A stretch of 64,000 bases of DNA from Bacteroidales bacterium (GCA_023229525.1 JALNZC010000003.1:96938-160937), one strand, 5' to 3'; shown: positions 1-9,231, counted from the first letter of the stretch. Numbers and translations: made by a program. Notes: generated from the letters alone by a model not told the origin.

Positions 1-344
1 ATGCGCACCTGGTCAACCAGGGTACGGATATCATCCACCGAATTATTGGAGGCTCCATCGAGTTCATAAATATTGAAAGAAGCGTTTTCGTTGAATGAAA
101 TACAGGATGGACAACTGTCGCAGGCTTCCCCACTGGGAGAAAGCTTTTCGCAGTTGATGGTCTTTGCCAGGATGCGGGCACAGGTTGTCTTGCCCACTCC
201 CCTGGGTCCACAGAAAAGAAAAGCCTGGGCAAGTTGGTTATTCCTGATGGCATTTTTCAGAGTATTGGTTATGGACTTTTGACCGACTACGGTACCAAAG
301 GTCTGGGGCCGGTATTTTCTTGCTGAAACAATAAAGTTCTCCAT
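1..344 (-). CDS. dnaX: DNA polymerase III subunit gamma/tau, N-terminal part (cut by window edge)
   Basis: This is the ATPase core of the DNA polymerase III clamp loader, which opens the sliding clamp at the replication fork. The reverse complement starts MENFIVSARKYRPQTF at an ATG whose first base is 344, with an in-frame stop just upstream, so the start is firm. The P-loop GPRGVGKT lies near residues 45-52, followed by the zinc-binding cysteine cluster (C near 66, then ACDSCPSC) and the ELDGASNNSVDDIR segment typical of DnaX. About 114 residues are visible; the rest lies to the left of the window. It is divergent from the deacetylase-like gene at 438. Identification is by family motifs and is secure. 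Confidence 0.95.
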   Translation of the reverse strand, partial: MENFIVSARKYRPQTFGTVVGQKSITNTLKNAIRNNQLAQAFLFCGPRGVGKTTCARILAKTINCEKLSPSGEACDSCPSCISFNENASFNIYELDGASNNSVDDIRTLVDQVR

Positions 345-375
345 TTCGTGTCCGGTACTGTTCTAAATTAACATT

Positions 376-383
376 CAAAAGTA
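376..383 (-). promoter_or_regulatory. Putative -7 element of dnaX
   Basis: TACTTTTG on the minus strand matches the Bacteroidota -7 consensus TAnnTTTG and lies 31 bases before the dnaX start. I saw no good TTG/TTTG -33 element at the usual spacing, so this is a half-match only. Confidence 0.35.
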
Positions 384-437
384 CGAAAGTTTTTGTTTTT
401 TACGTAATTTGGCTGCAAAGACAATTACCCCCAATTC

Positions 438-1745
438 ATGCTTTTAATCTATTCGCCAACCCGGACTAACCGCCTTGAGTACATTCTTCAACTCACGTTG
501 AGTGAGATACTTGGTGTGACATGGGAACTTACTGCTGATCGTGAGAAGTACCTGTCCTTTCCAGGACCGAAACTTGCTTATGCACCGGATCCTTTGCCCG
601 GTGGATTGTTTATTGAAGCTTCCGGTTTACTTTTTGAGCAGAATATTATTCCGCAGGATCTGAAGGTGAATTACAAGCATGACCTGCCCGTTATTTTCAC
701 TTCGGAAAATCCCAGCTCGGCTTTGCCGTTCGATCCATTTGCCGCCGCCTTTTATATGGTAACACGGTATGAAGAGTACTTCAGCCACCATACCGACCGC
801 TATGGACGGTTTTTAGTCACCGATAGTATCGCATCGAAAGGAAAGTTTCTTGACCGCCCAATTGTTCATGAATGGTTACAGAAATTGGCGCTCTGCTTGA
901 AGAAAAACTTTCCGGTTGTTGAAATGAAGCCGCGGAGCTATCGCTATGTTCCCACGATCGATATCGATCATGCTTACGCCTATTGCTATCGTCCATTGGT
1001 TCGTACCCTGGGTGGGATTGGCAGGTCGCTGGCACATGGCCATTTCCAGGACCTTATTCAGCGGATCAAAGTCCTTTCCGGCCGTTATCCGGATCCATAC
1101 AGTAATTATACATACCTGCGTGGTGTTCATGACCCATTGGGACACCGGGTGCTTTATTTTATTTTATTTGCCGATTATGGAGGGAGCGATAATAATATTC
1201 CGGTTACTCATGATGCCTTTCACAGATTGCTACGGGAGCTTGACCGTGATGGGAGTGTCGGGATCCATCCTTCATTTTCCTCAAATAAACATCCAGACCG
1301 TCTCGAATCGGAATATTCCGGATTATGTCAGGTGCTGGGCCGTGATGTCACGTTGAGCCGGCAGCATTTCCTGAAGATATCGATACCTAAAACATATCAA
1401 CACCTGATCCATCTGGGCATAAAAGAGGATTTCTCCATGGGATATGCATCCCACTCCGGATTCAGGGCAGGGCTCGCAATACCTTTCCCCTTTTTCGACC
1501 TTTCAAAAAATGAAATTGGTCCGCTCACGATTCACCCGGTTACCGTGATGGATGTAACGCTGAAGGACTATCTTCGTCTAAGCACCGAAAAGAGCCTCGA
1601 AAAAATAGAAAGTATGATCACCACCATTAAATCGGTAAACGGTGAATTTGTCAGTCTCTGGCATAACGAAAGTCTTGGTGAAACGGGCCGCTGGAAGGGC
1701 TGGCGGAGGGTTTATGAAGAAATGGTTAGGATGGCGTCTTCTTAA
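438..1745 (+). CDS. Polysaccharide deacetylase-like protein (DUF7033-type)
   Basis: A 435-residue protein without a signal peptide. The segment PTIDIDHAYAY near residue 170 resembles the metal-binding Asp-Asp start of the NodB/polysaccharide deacetylase fold. Later GIHPSFSSN and the C-terminal SLWHNESLGE supply histidines in the positions expected for this fold. The N-terminal third resembles the region called DUF7033 that precedes such domains in Bacteroidota. Likely role is trimming or remodelling of a cell-surface polysaccharide, but the substrate is unknown and the protein may be catalytically divergent. It is followed after 8 bases by the acyltransferase at 1754, so the two are probably co-transcribed and act on the same surface polymer. 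Confidence 0.7.
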   Translation: MLLIYSPTRTNRLEYILQLTLSEILGVTWELTADREKYLSFPGPKLAYAPDPLPGGLFIEASGLLFEQNIIPQDLKVNYKHDLPVIFTSENPSSALPFDPFAAAFYMVTRYEEYFSHHTDRYGRFLVTDSIASKGKFLDRPIVHEWLQKLALCLKKNFPVVEMKPRSYRYVPTIDIDHAYAYCYRPLVRTLGGIGRSLAHGHFQDLIQRIKVLSGRYPDPYSNYTYLRGVHDPLGHRVLYFILFADYGGSDNNIPVTHDAFHRLLRELDRDGSVGIHPSFSSNKHPDRLESEYSGLCQVLGRDVTLSRQHFLKISIPKTYQHLIHLGIKEDFSMGYASHSGFRAGLAIPFPFFDLSKNEIGPLTIHPVTVMDVTLKDYLRLSTEKSLEKIESMITTIKSVNGEFVSLWHNESLGETGRWKGWRRVYEEMVRMASS

Positions 1746-1753
1746 AAAACGGC

Positions 1754-2689
1754 ATGATACGTTACCTGAAGCATACTGAGATCGACAAGCAACGCTGGGA
1801 CGATTGTATTTATCGCGCAGTAAACAGCAGGATTTACGCCTATTCCTGGTATCTCGACCGGATCTGTCCGGGTTGGGAAGCGCTGGTTGAGGATGATTAT
1901 TCCTGCGTTTTTCCATTGACTGGCAATTATAAATGGGGGATCCATTATTTGTATCAGCCCTTTTTTGCACAGCAACTCGGTCTTTTTTCTTCGGAATTGT
2001 TAACATGGTCAAAGCTTAACGAATTTCTGAGTGCCATCCCCGGAAAATTCCGTTTCATTCAGATTCATCTTAACTCATTGAATAAGCCTGAAGAACTACC
2101 TGTGTCTTTGAAACTCAGGATCAATCATGAACTGGACATGATCGCTCCATACGAAAACCTGGCAAAGAATTATTCACAAAACACGCGCAGGAACCTGAAA
2201 AAAGCAATGGATGCAGGGATCATTTTAAAGCGCAACACCGTAGCCGATGAACTAGTCAACTTGTTCAAGGAAAATTTCGGTCAAAAAGAGGGAAAGCTTA
2301 AATTCCGTCATTATGAGATGATGCGGAACCTGATTCAGTATTTTCAAAAAACCAGCAAGGGCTATCTCCTGGGCGCTTTTTCTGCAGACGGAATACTCTC
2401 GTCAATGGCATTTTTTGTACAGGATCAGTCGCGAATCTATCTTTTATTTGCTGCTTCAACGCCCTTGTCGCGCGAGAACGGGGCCATGTTTATGCTTGTT
2501 GATACATTCATCCGTGATCATAGTGGTCAAGCCCTGACCCTTGATTTTGAAGGGGGTAACGATCCTTCACTGGGAAGGTTTTATAAAGGTTTTGGTGCAA
2601 TGGAAATCAGCTATCCTGTACTTAAAATCAACCGGCTTCCGTGGCTTATCAACCAGGGTTTTCATTTAAATCGTAAATTCTGGAAATAG
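1754..2689 (+). CDS. GNAT/FemAB-like acyltransferase
   Basis: A 311-residue cytoplasmic protein with the two-lobed look of FemAB/GNAT aminoacyl- or acyltransferases. There is a central NYSQNTRRNLKKA helix (residues about 135-150), then the sheet segment GYLLGAFSADGILSSMAFF (about 205-225), and a C-terminal LDFEGGNDPSLGRFYKGFGA typical of the family, where the acceptor site and the GNAT-fold end lie. It probably transfers an acyl or aminoacyl group to a sugar or peptide of the cell surface. The tight spacing behind the deacetylase-like gene suggests joint modification of one polymer. The donor and acceptor cannot be named from sequence. Confidence 0.65.
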   Translation: MIRYLKHTEIDKQRWDDCIYRAVNSRIYAYSWYLDRICPGWEALVEDDYSCVFPLTGNYKWGIHYLYQPFFAQQLGLFSSELLTWSKLNEFLSAIPGKFRFIQIHLNSLNKPEELPVSLKLRINHELDMIAPYENLAKNYSQNTRRNLKKAMDAGIILKRNTVADELVNLFKENFGQKEGKLKFRHYEMMRNLIQYFQKTSKGYLLGAFSADGILSSMAFFVQDQSRIYLLFAASTPLSRENGAMFMLVDTFIRDHSGQALTLDFEGGNDPSLGRFYKGFGAMEISYPVLKINRLPWLINQGFHLNRKFWK

Positions 2690-2700
2690 AGAAAAATAGC

Positions 2701-2708
2701 TACTTTTG
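2701..2708 (+). promoter_or_regulatory. Putative -7 element of upp
   Basis: TACTTTTG matches TAnnTTTG and lies 32 bases before the upp ATG. No clear -33 element is seen, so support is partial. Confidence 0.35.
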
Positions 2709-2740
2709 TCAATAGATACATTCCACAAAATCATCCGAAA

Positions 2741-3391
2741 ATGGTTCATGTCCTGTCCTCCTCGCAATCCATCCTGAATCAGTTTATTGCTGAAATCAGG
2801 GATATTGAGATCCAGCGCGATAATATGCGTTTCCGTAAAAACCTTGAGCGGTTGGGAGCTATTTTTGCTTACGCGATCAGTAATCAGTTGACATACGATC
2901 TGAAAGAGGTTGTTACCCCGCTTGGTATTGCCAATGTGCCTATGCTGAAGGAATACCCGGTATTGGCCACCATCCTTCGTGCCGGGCTGCCATTCCACCA
3001 GGGATTGCTGAGTTTTTTTGATAAATCGGAAAATGCTTTTATCTCGGCCTTCCGTCAACACCAGAAAGATGGTACCTTTTCCATCAATATTGAATATGCA
3101 TCGATGACCGATATTGAAAACAAAGTAGTGATTTTATCAGATACCATGCTTGCTTCAGGTTCGTCGATGGTTCTTGCTTACCGCGAATTGATCACCCACG
3201 GGAAACCGAAACATACCCACATCGCGACGATACTGGCCAGCACTGAAGGATTGGAATACGTGAAAAAGCACCTGACCCGGCAAGATGTCACAATTTGGGT
3301 AGGCGTCATTGACGAAGAGCTGACAGCCCAGTCATATATTGTTCCAGGATTGGGTGATGCCGGCGACCTGGCATATGGAATAAAACATTAA
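2741..3391 (+). CDS. upp: Uracil phosphoribosyltransferase
   Basis: Salvages uracil by joining it to PRPP to give UMP in the cytoplasm. The 216-residue length is normal. The PRPP-binding loop is ILSDTMLASGSS near residues 130-142, a Bacteroidota-style variant of the DPMLATGGS loop, and the uracil-binding tail PGLGDAGDLAYG is present at the C-terminus. It has its own -7 promoter element just upstream and is followed after 2 bases by the permease at 3394, which suggests co-transcription without a functional link. Confidence 0.93.
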   Translation: MVHVLSSSQSILNQFIAEIRDIEIQRDNMRFRKNLERLGAIFAYAISNQLTYDLKEVVTPLGIANVPMLKEYPVLATILRAGLPFHQGLLSFFDKSENAFISAFRQHQKDGTFSINIEYASMTDIENKVVILSDTMLASGSSMVLAYRELITHGKPKHTHIATILASTEGLEYVKKHLTRQDVTIWVGVIDEELTAQSYIVPGLGDAGDLAYGIKH

Positions 3392-3393
3392 AG

Positions 3394-4644
3394 ATGAAAA
3401 TAAAAAACGTACTGGTTCTTGAGAATGTCCGGATATCGCTCGATTCCATCCGTAGCCATCTGCTCCGAACCATTCTTACCATCATGATCATCGCTTTCGG
3501 AATTATGGCTTTGGTCGGAATACTGACAGCTACCGATTCCATCAAATATTTTCTTACCCAGAATTTTTCAATGATGGGCTCGAATACGTTCACTATCCGG
3601 AACCGGTCGATGAATGCCCATATAGGAGGAGATCGTCCCCGGGAAAAACGCTATGAACCCATTACCTACAATCAGGCGGAGGAATTTAAAAACCGGTATG
3701 ATTTTCCGGGAACAGCTTCCATCTTCACCTGGGCTACTGGTATTGCAACACTGAAATACGAAACCAATAAAACCAATCCCAATGTCAGGGTGATGGGTAC
3801 CGATGAAAGTTACTTTATCACATCGGGTGATGAAATCGAAAAGGGCCGAAATTTTACTCCCACCGAGATTTTCTATGGATCCAGCGCAGTGATCCTTGGT
3901 GCCGAACTTGTGACCAACCTGTTTAAGAAAAAAGAAGATCCCATAGGAAAGATCATCTCCATCGGGCCAGGTAAATACCGGATTATCGGTGTGTTGAAAT
4001 CCAAAGGCTCGAGTATGGGTTTCAGTGGTGACCGTTCCTGTTTCATACCTTTGAATAATGTTCGAACCAGTTTCCCCCGCGACAACATGTCCTTTAACAT
4101 CAATGTTATGGCCCATCGAACCGACCTGGTTGACGCCGCTGTCGGTGAAGCCACATCCGTATTGAGAAACATCCGCAAGGTGCCCGTGGGTATTGATGAT
4201 ACGTTCGAAATTACCAAAAGCGATAACATTGCCAAGATGCTGATTGAGAACATCAAGTATGTAACCCTTGCCGCGACGATGATTGGTTTTATCACATTAC
4301 TTGGCGCCGCCATCGGCCTGATGAATATCATGCTTGTATCGGTAACCGAACGCACCCGTGAGATCGGTATCCGCAAAGCTATCGGTGCGACCAAACGGGT
4401 GATACGCAACCAGTTCATGGTTGAAGCTATCGTCATTGCCCAACTGGGAGGAATTTTTGGTATTTTTCTGGGTATTATGGTCGGAAATGTGATTTCCCTG
4501 CTCATCGGCAGCGCTTTTCTGGTACCCTGGAAGTGGATCATGACTGGCGTCGTTCTTTGCTTCGTCGTCGCATTGATCAGTGGTATCGTTCCGGCCAGGA
4601 AAGCTGCAAACCTCGATCCCATAGAATCGCTCCGTTATGAATAA
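3394..4644 (+). CDS. MacB/FtsX-like ABC transporter permease
   Basis: A 416-residue inner-membrane permease of the MacB type. There is one N-terminal membrane helix (about residues 25-45), a long extracytoplasmic MacB periplasmic-core domain (about 48-270), then three C-terminal helices in an FtsX domain that includes the conserved segment TERTREIGIRKAIGA near residues 318-332. Such permeases couple ATP hydrolysis by a partner ATPase to export of lipids, peptides or drugs, or to mechanotransmission. No ATP-binding subunit is next to it, so the partner is encoded elsewhere. Substrate unknown. Confidence 0.88.
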   Translation: MKIKNVLVLENVRISLDSIRSHLLRTILTIMIIAFGIMALVGILTATDSIKYFLTQNFSMMGSNTFTIRNRSMNAHIGGDRPREKRYEPITYNQAEEFKNRYDFPGTASIFTWATGIATLKYETNKTNPNVRVMGTDESYFITSGDEIEKGRNFTPTEIFYGSSAVILGAELVTNLFKKKEDPIGKIISIGPGKYRIIGVLKSKGSSMGFSGDRSCFIPLNNVRTSFPRDNMSFNINVMAHRTDLVDAAVGEATSVLRNIRKVPVGIDDTFEITKSDNIAKMLIENIKYVTLAATMIGFITLLGAAIGLMNIMLVSVTERTREIGIRKAIGATKRVIRNQFMVEAIVIAQLGGIFGIFLGIMVGNVISLLIGSAFLVPWKWIMTGVVLCFVVALISGIVPARKAANLDPIESLRYE

Positions 4645-4653
4645 TCCGGTATC

Positions 4654-6093
4654 GTGGATTTGACCAGGGTCATATCCTTGTTGCGCAAGGAATTTCCATA
4701 CGAACCTACTTCAGGTCAGGACCAGCTTTTAGGGGAATTGGCTGTTTTCCTCACCATCTCCTGGAAACAGCAAAATGCATTGTTTATCCTTCGCGGATAT
4801 GCCGGTACCGGAAAAACGACAGTGGTACAATCGCTGGTCAATGTCCTGCCACATCTCGGGAAAAAGACCGTCCTTCTTGCTCCTACAGGACGTGCCGCCA
4901 AGGTACTCTCAGGTTATACTCAGAAGCAAGCCAATACAATCCATCGCAAAATCTACCTTGCCAGGACCAATAAAGATGGGATGCTGGACCTCAAACTCCA
5001 GGTCAATCATCACAGACATACCTTGTTTATTGTGGATGAAGCTTCCATGATCCAGCATGCAATGCCGGTTGAGGGGACGCTTTTTTCCACCCAGAATTTA
5101 CTGGATGATCTGTTTCAGTACGTTTACAGCGGAGAAAACTGCAGGATGCTATTTATCGGTGATGCCGCCCAGCTTCCACCCGTGGGCCTTGAGCACAGTC
5201 CGGCGCTTGACATCGCCTTTCTTACAAGGGCCTACCATCTTTCCATCGATTCGTTCGAGCTTACTGAAGTAGTTCGTCAGGCCAGTAAATCGGGAATACT
5301 TAGCAATGCCACGAGGGTAAGGCAAAAATTGCAGGAACAACCGTTCGGTTTTCCTATGTTTTCGTTGGAAGGGTTCCGGGATATCTGCCGGCTCACCGGC
5401 CAGGATCTCGAGGAGACACTGAACCAGACATACGCCGGGACCGGAAAAGACAACAATGTCATTATTTGCCGGTCAAACAAAAGAGCCAATATCTACAATC
5501 GTGAGATAAGACGCAGAATCCTTTTCCTCGAAGAAGAAATATCCCCTGGCGATTATTTGATGGTGGTCAAGAACAATTACTTCTGGTTACCGCCAGATTC
5601 TACCGCCGGCTTCATAGCCAATGGCGACATTGTAGAATTGACGCGGATCCGGAAGATAGAAGAATTGTACGGATTCCGTTTTGCTGAAGTCACCATCCGT
5701 TTCCTTGATTATCCCGATGAAAAACCGCTCGATGTAAAAATTATCCTCGACACGCTGATGTCAGAGTCAGCGGCGCTTACACAAACCGACAACAACAGGC
5801 TCTTCCAGACAGTCATGGCCGATTACCAGGAATTGGGATCCAAACGCAAACGTATAGAAAAAGTAAAGGAAAACCCTTATTTCAATGCCCTTCAAGTGAA
5901 GTTTGCCTATGCCCTTACCTGTCATAAAACCCAGGGAGGGCAATGGGATACCGTTTTTATCGACCAGGGATACCTCAACGATAAAATGATCAACACGGAA
6001 TTCGGTCGCTGGCTTTATACAGCAGTAACAAGAGCCACCAAAAAATTATTCCTGATTAATTTTGAAGACCGGTTTTTTCAGGAACAACCTTAG
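4654..6093 (+). CDS. RecD-like superfamily 1 DNA helicase
   Basis: A 479-residue helicase. The Walker A motif GYAGTGKTT is at residues 48-56, Walker B is LFIVDEASM (near 125), and the C-terminal UvrD/RecD motif is CHKTQGGQWDTVFID (near 425), followed by LYTAVTRATKKL. The order matches the short RecD/PIF1-like ATPases found in Bacteroidota, without the N-terminal domain of full RecD2. It probably unwinds DNA in repair or replication. The start is GTG at 4654, ten bases after the permease stop; I found no in-frame ATG that would give a better start. It is not part of a RecBC cluster here. Confidence 0.85.
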   Translation: MDLTRVISLLRKEFPYEPTSGQDQLLGELAVFLTISWKQQNALFILRGYAGTGKTTVVQSLVNVLPHLGKKTVLLAPTGRAAKVLSGYTQKQANTIHRKIYLARTNKDGMLDLKLQVNHHRHTLFIVDEASMIQHAMPVEGTLFSTQNLLDDLFQYVYSGENCRMLFIGDAAQLPPVGLEHSPALDIAFLTRAYHLSIDSFELTEVVRQASKSGILSNATRVRQKLQEQPFGFPMFSLEGFRDICRLTGQDLEETLNQTYAGTGKDNNVIICRSNKRANIYNREIRRRILFLEEEISPGDYLMVVKNNYFWLPPDSTAGFIANGDIVELTRIRKIEELYGFRFAEVTIRFLDYPDEKPLDVKIILDTLMSESAALTQTDNNRLFQTVMADYQELGSKRKRIEKVKENPYFNALQVKFAYALTCHKTQGGQWDTVFIDQGYLNDKMINTEFGRWLYTAVTRATKKLFLINFEDRFFQEQP

Positions 6094-6140
6094 CAATTTA
6101 CGATTTTGGATTTACGAATTACGATTTTTCTGACGCTAGC

Positions 6141-6224
6141 ATCCTGTATCCTGTATCCTGTATCTTGTATCCTGTATCCTGTAACTTGTAACTTGTATCC
6201 AGTATCCAGCATCCAGCATCCAGT
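6141..6224. repeat. Heptamer array, 12 units (ATCCTGT/ATCCAGC family)
   Basis: Twelve consecutive 7-bp units, beginning ATCCTGT and drifting through ATCTTGT, AACTTGT and ATCCAGT to ATCCAGC, fill the gap between the convergent helicase and beta-barrel genes. The period is exact while single bases change. Reading frames crossing it are products of the periodicity. Confidence 0.9.
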
Positions 6225-6241
6225 ACCCGGCATTCCCTCAC

Positions 6242-7141
6242 TTACCAACCGAGCAGCGTAATCCCCATTGTCCAAGGATAAAGTTCCGGTCCCTGGTTTT
6301 TCTGGAACATCTGGGTAAGGGAATAGGTGGCAAACAGGTTCAGGTGCGACCACCCGATACGGAAAGCAGCATCGAGCTTGAATGGGGCCAAATGATAAGC
6401 ACCCCGGTCACGGACAACATGGTGATCTACCTCGTAAGTAGCTACCCTTTTCCCGTTGTTATCTATCAGATAATAGGTATTTTCCCTATCGCGATAGATC
6501 TGCTTGGTATATGATCCTATACGCACACCGGCGATCACGCCTATCGTGACATGAAAACTGCTCGTGCGGCGGAATGGATTCGTCTGATATTCGAAAAACA
6601 ATGGGAGGTTCAGGTACGATACCACCATTTTGTTTATTGGGATACTGACGGGATTCCCATAACTATCCTGGACCTGATAAGCAACCAGGGCCATGGAATC
6701 TTTCAACATGACATAGTTGTTGGTGAAATAATAGTTACTAATCTGGAAGCCAAGGCCAGTGGTAAACCCGAGATGATTTCTGTAAAGGTTAGCATTGATC
6801 TCAAATGGATTCAGGTTCACTGTGAGAGAACGGGCTGTATTCATATTCATATAAGGATACGCCGGATTAAAATTCATGTTGAAATCGGGAGTAACATAAC
6901 CGCTGATGCCGAGTTCAACACCGGCCCAATGACCATTATAACGTTTTTTGTCCTTACAGAACGGAAAATCGTTCATGGAAAAATCGTGTGTAGGACAGTG
7001 AAAAGCGTTCCATGTTGTGGAGTCGCTCATGGGCCAGTCGTGTTTGTGCCTCGAATGACGATGTCCATCCTGGGCATTTACAAAGGAAGCAAAATCAACA
7101 AGAAATAATACCAGAAGGGTAAGACGGATAGTGTTTTTCAT
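6242..7141 (-). CDS. Outer-membrane beta-barrel protein, function unknown
   Basis: A 299-residue exported protein with a clear signal peptide (MKNTIRLTLLVLFLVDFASFVNAQ). After a His-rich, charged stretch (GHRHSRHKHDW, near residues 27-37) the sequence alternates hydrophobic and polar residues and ends in an aromatic-type terminus (ITLLGW), as expected for a small outer-membrane barrel of the porin/OmpW-like kind. The His-rich segment could bind metal, but that is inference. It stands alone, convergent with the helicase gene and divided from lepA by a 78-base gap. Confidence 0.7.
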   Translation of the reverse strand: MKNTIRLTLLVLFLVDFASFVNAQDGHRHSRHKHDWPMSDSTTWNAFHCPTHDFSMNDFPFCKDKKRYNGHWAGVELGISGYVTPDFNMNFNPAYPYMNMNTARSLTVNLNPFEINANLYRNHLGFTTGLGFQISNYYFTNNYVMLKDSMALVAYQVQDSYGNPVSIPINKMVVSYLNLPLFFEYQTNPFRRTSSFHVTIGVIAGVRIGSYTKQIYRDRENTYYLIDNNGKRVATYEVDHHVVRDRGAYHLAPFKLDAAFRIGWSHLNLFATYSLTQMFQKNQGPELYPWTMGITLLGW

Positions 7142-7219
7142 CTTATAAGAAATTAAAGTTTAACAATTATCTGGCTGGTATGACGAAAAAAAAAGCAGAA
7201 TGTTACAATTCAATAACAC

Positions 7220-9010
7220 TTATGAATCCAGTTTAAGTACTGCCAGGAATGCTTTCTGTGGAACCTCCACATTTCCGATTTGCCGCATGCGTTTCTTTCC
7301 CTTCTTTTGTTTTTCAAGCAATTTCCGTTTCCGTGTGATATCGCCGCCGTAACATTTGGCCGTAACATCCTTGCGAACTGCCTTCACGGTTTCCCGGGCT
7401 ATAATTTTGGCGCCAATGGCTGCCTGAATGGCCACTTCATATTGCTGACGGGGAATATACTCTTTGAGTTTTTCACAGAACCGCCGACCGAAATCATAGG
7501 CATTATTCCGGGTGATAAGCGACGAAAGTGCATCGACAATATCACCGTTGAGCAGGATGTCGAGTTTGACCAGATCGGCGGTTTGCCATCCGGAAGGGTA
7601 ATAATCGAAGGAGGCATATCCCTTGGAAATACTTTTCAACCGGTCGTAAAAATCGAAGACAATTTCACCGAGAGGTAATTCAACTGTGAGCTCAATCCGG
7701 TCGGTGGTGATATAAACCTGGTTTTTCAATAAACCGCGTTTCCCTACGCAGAGGGTCATGATCGCCCCTATATATTCCGATTTAGTGATGATGTTTGCCG
7801 TGATGCACGGTTCTTCAATTTTTTCAATGTAATTGGGTTCAGGCAGTCCGGAAGGATTATAAACATTGAGTACTTCACCTTTTGTGGTATACACTTTATA
7901 GGATACGTTGGGCACCGTGGTGATTACATCCATATCGAATTCACGGTCAAGCCTTTCCTGGATGATCTCCATGTGGAGCAATCCCAGGAATCCGCAACGG
8001 AATCCAAAACCAAGGGCAGCCGAGGCTTCGGGCTCAAAGGTCAGCGAAGCATCATTGAGGTGCAGTTTTTCCAATGAATCTCGCAGTTCTTCGTATTCAT
8101 CGGCATCGGTGGGGTAAATTCCCGCGAATACCATCGGTTTTACGCCACGGAACCCAGCTACTACGGATGTACAGGAATTTTCCACGTGGGTGATGGTATC
8201 CCCCATCTGAACCTCTTTGCTGTTCTTGATACCGGAGATGATATATCCGACATCGCCGGTTCGCACAGTGTTGCGGGGCTCAGGTTTCAGCCGTAATATC
8301 CCGACTTCATCGGCATAATAATCCATCCCCGTTGCTACAAATTTTACATGATCACCCTTGCTGATTGATCCCTGGAAAACCCGGAAGTAAGCAACTATGC
8401 CCCGGAATGGATTGAACAACGAATCAAAAATCACGGCCTGCAACGGGGCATCGGGATCGCCTATAGGAGAAGGAATTCGGGTAATAATGGCGTAAAGCAC
8501 TTCGTCAATCCCAATTCCCATCTTAGCGCTGACCGTCAGGATTTCCCCTCGGTCGCAACCCAGCAAATCCACGATCTGGTCTTTTACTTCTTCCACCATG
8601 GCGGCATCCATGTCTATTTTATTGAGCACCGGAATAATGGTCAGATTATGCTCAATTGCCAGATAAAGGTTCGAAATGGTTTGTGCCTGGATACCTTGTG
8701 TTGCATCCACCACCAATAAAGCGCCTTCACATGCAGCGATGGCTCTTGAAACTTCGTACGAAAAATCAACATGGCCGGGGGTATCAATCAAGTTCAGGAT
8801 ATATTCCTGTTCCTCATGACGATAATTCATCTGGATTGCATGACTTTTAATGGTAATTCCGCGTTCGCGCTCCAGTTCCATGTCGTCGAGTACCTGCTCC
8901 CGTGAATCGCGCTCCGAAACCGTATCTGTCCATTGTAATAACCGATCGGCAAGAGTTGATTTCCCGTGATCTATGTGGGCGATAATGCAAAAGTTGCGTA
9001 AATTTTTCAT
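7220..9010 (-). CDS. lepA: Elongation factor 4 (back-translocating GTPase)
   Basis: A 596-residue ribosomal GTPase that can move the ribosome back one step and helps translation under stress. G1 is AHIDHGKSTLADR (near residues 10-22), G3 is DTPGHVDFSYEV, G4 is NKIDMD, and the unique LepA C-terminal domain ends with the GKKRMRQIGNVEVPQKAFL segment. Length is standard. Its -7 promoter element lies 5 bases before the start region, and a heptamer array follows upstream. Confidence 0.97.
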   Translation of the reverse strand: MKNLRNFCIIAHIDHGKSTLADRLLQWTDTVSERDSREQVLDDMELERERGITIKSHAIQMNYRHEEQEYILNLIDTPGHVDFSYEVSRAIAACEGALLVVDATQGIQAQTISNLYLAIEHNLTIIPVLNKIDMDAAMVEEVKDQIVDLLGCDRGEILTVSAKMGIGIDEVLYAIITRIPSPIGDPDAPLQAVIFDSLFNPFRGIVAYFRVFQGSISKGDHVKFVATGMDYYADEVGILRLKPEPRNTVRTGDVGYIISGIKNSKEVQMGDTITHVENSCTSVVAGFRGVKPMVFAGIYPTDADEYEELRDSLEKLHLNDASLTFEPEASAALGFGFRCGFLGLLHMEIIQERLDREFDMDVITTVPNVSYKVYTTKGEVLNVYNPSGLPEPNYIEKIEEPCITANIITKSEYIGAIMTLCVGKRGLLKNQVYITTDRIELTVELPLGEIVFDFYDRLKSISKGYASFDYYPSGWQTADLVKLDILLNGDIVDALSSLITRNNAYDFGRRFCEKLKEYIPRQQYEVAIQAAIGAKIIARETVKAVRKDVTAKCYGGDITRKRKLLEKQKKGKKRMRQIGNVEVPQKAFLAVLKLDS

Positions 9011-9015
9011 TGACG

Positions 9016-9023
9016 CAAAGATA
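9016..9023 (-). promoter_or_regulatory. Putative -7 element of lepA
   Basis: TATCTTTG on the minus strand matches TAnnTTTG very close to the lepA start, which implies a very short leader. The array units upstream give no clear -33 match. Confidence 0.4.
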
Positions 9024-9036
9024 GAAAAAAAGAATT

Positions 9037-9229
9037 GATGCAGGATACAAGATGCAGGATGCAGGATGTTGGATGTTGGATACTGGATAAATCTAAAATC
9101 TAAAATCTAAAATTTAAAATTTAAAATCGTATATCGCAAATCGTATATCGCAAATCGCAAATCGTATATCGTATATCGCAAATCGTATATCGTATATCGC
9201 AAATCGTATATCGTATATCGTAAACCGTA
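9037..9229. repeat. Composite heptamer array, three unit families in one 7-bp phase
   Basis: About 27 units of 7 bp run without a gap larger than a few bases. First come GATGCAG/GATGTTG units (9037-9088), then AATCTAA/AATTTAA units (9090-9124), then AATCGTA/TATCGCA units (9125-9229). The last two families keep exactly one phase. The array ends 2 bases before the presumed stop of the frameshifted gene at 9232. Confidence 0.9.
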
Positions 9230-9231
9230 AA

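Noticed and set aside
73..282. Plus-strand frame opposite dnaX
   Set aside because: It lies antisense to the well-supported dnaX start region.
946..1356. Plus-strand frame within the deacetylase-like gene
   Set aside because: Out-of-frame shadow; the real protein spans the same bases with conserved motifs.
6090..6353. Minus-strand frame with GYRIQDTGYRIQD repeats
   Set aside because: Made by the heptamer array and the end of the beta-barrel gene in another frame.
9114..9231. IYDIRFA-type seven-residue repeat tail of the long CHU_C frame
   Set aside because: Caused by a one-base shift and read-through into the array; the true domain ends at 9232.
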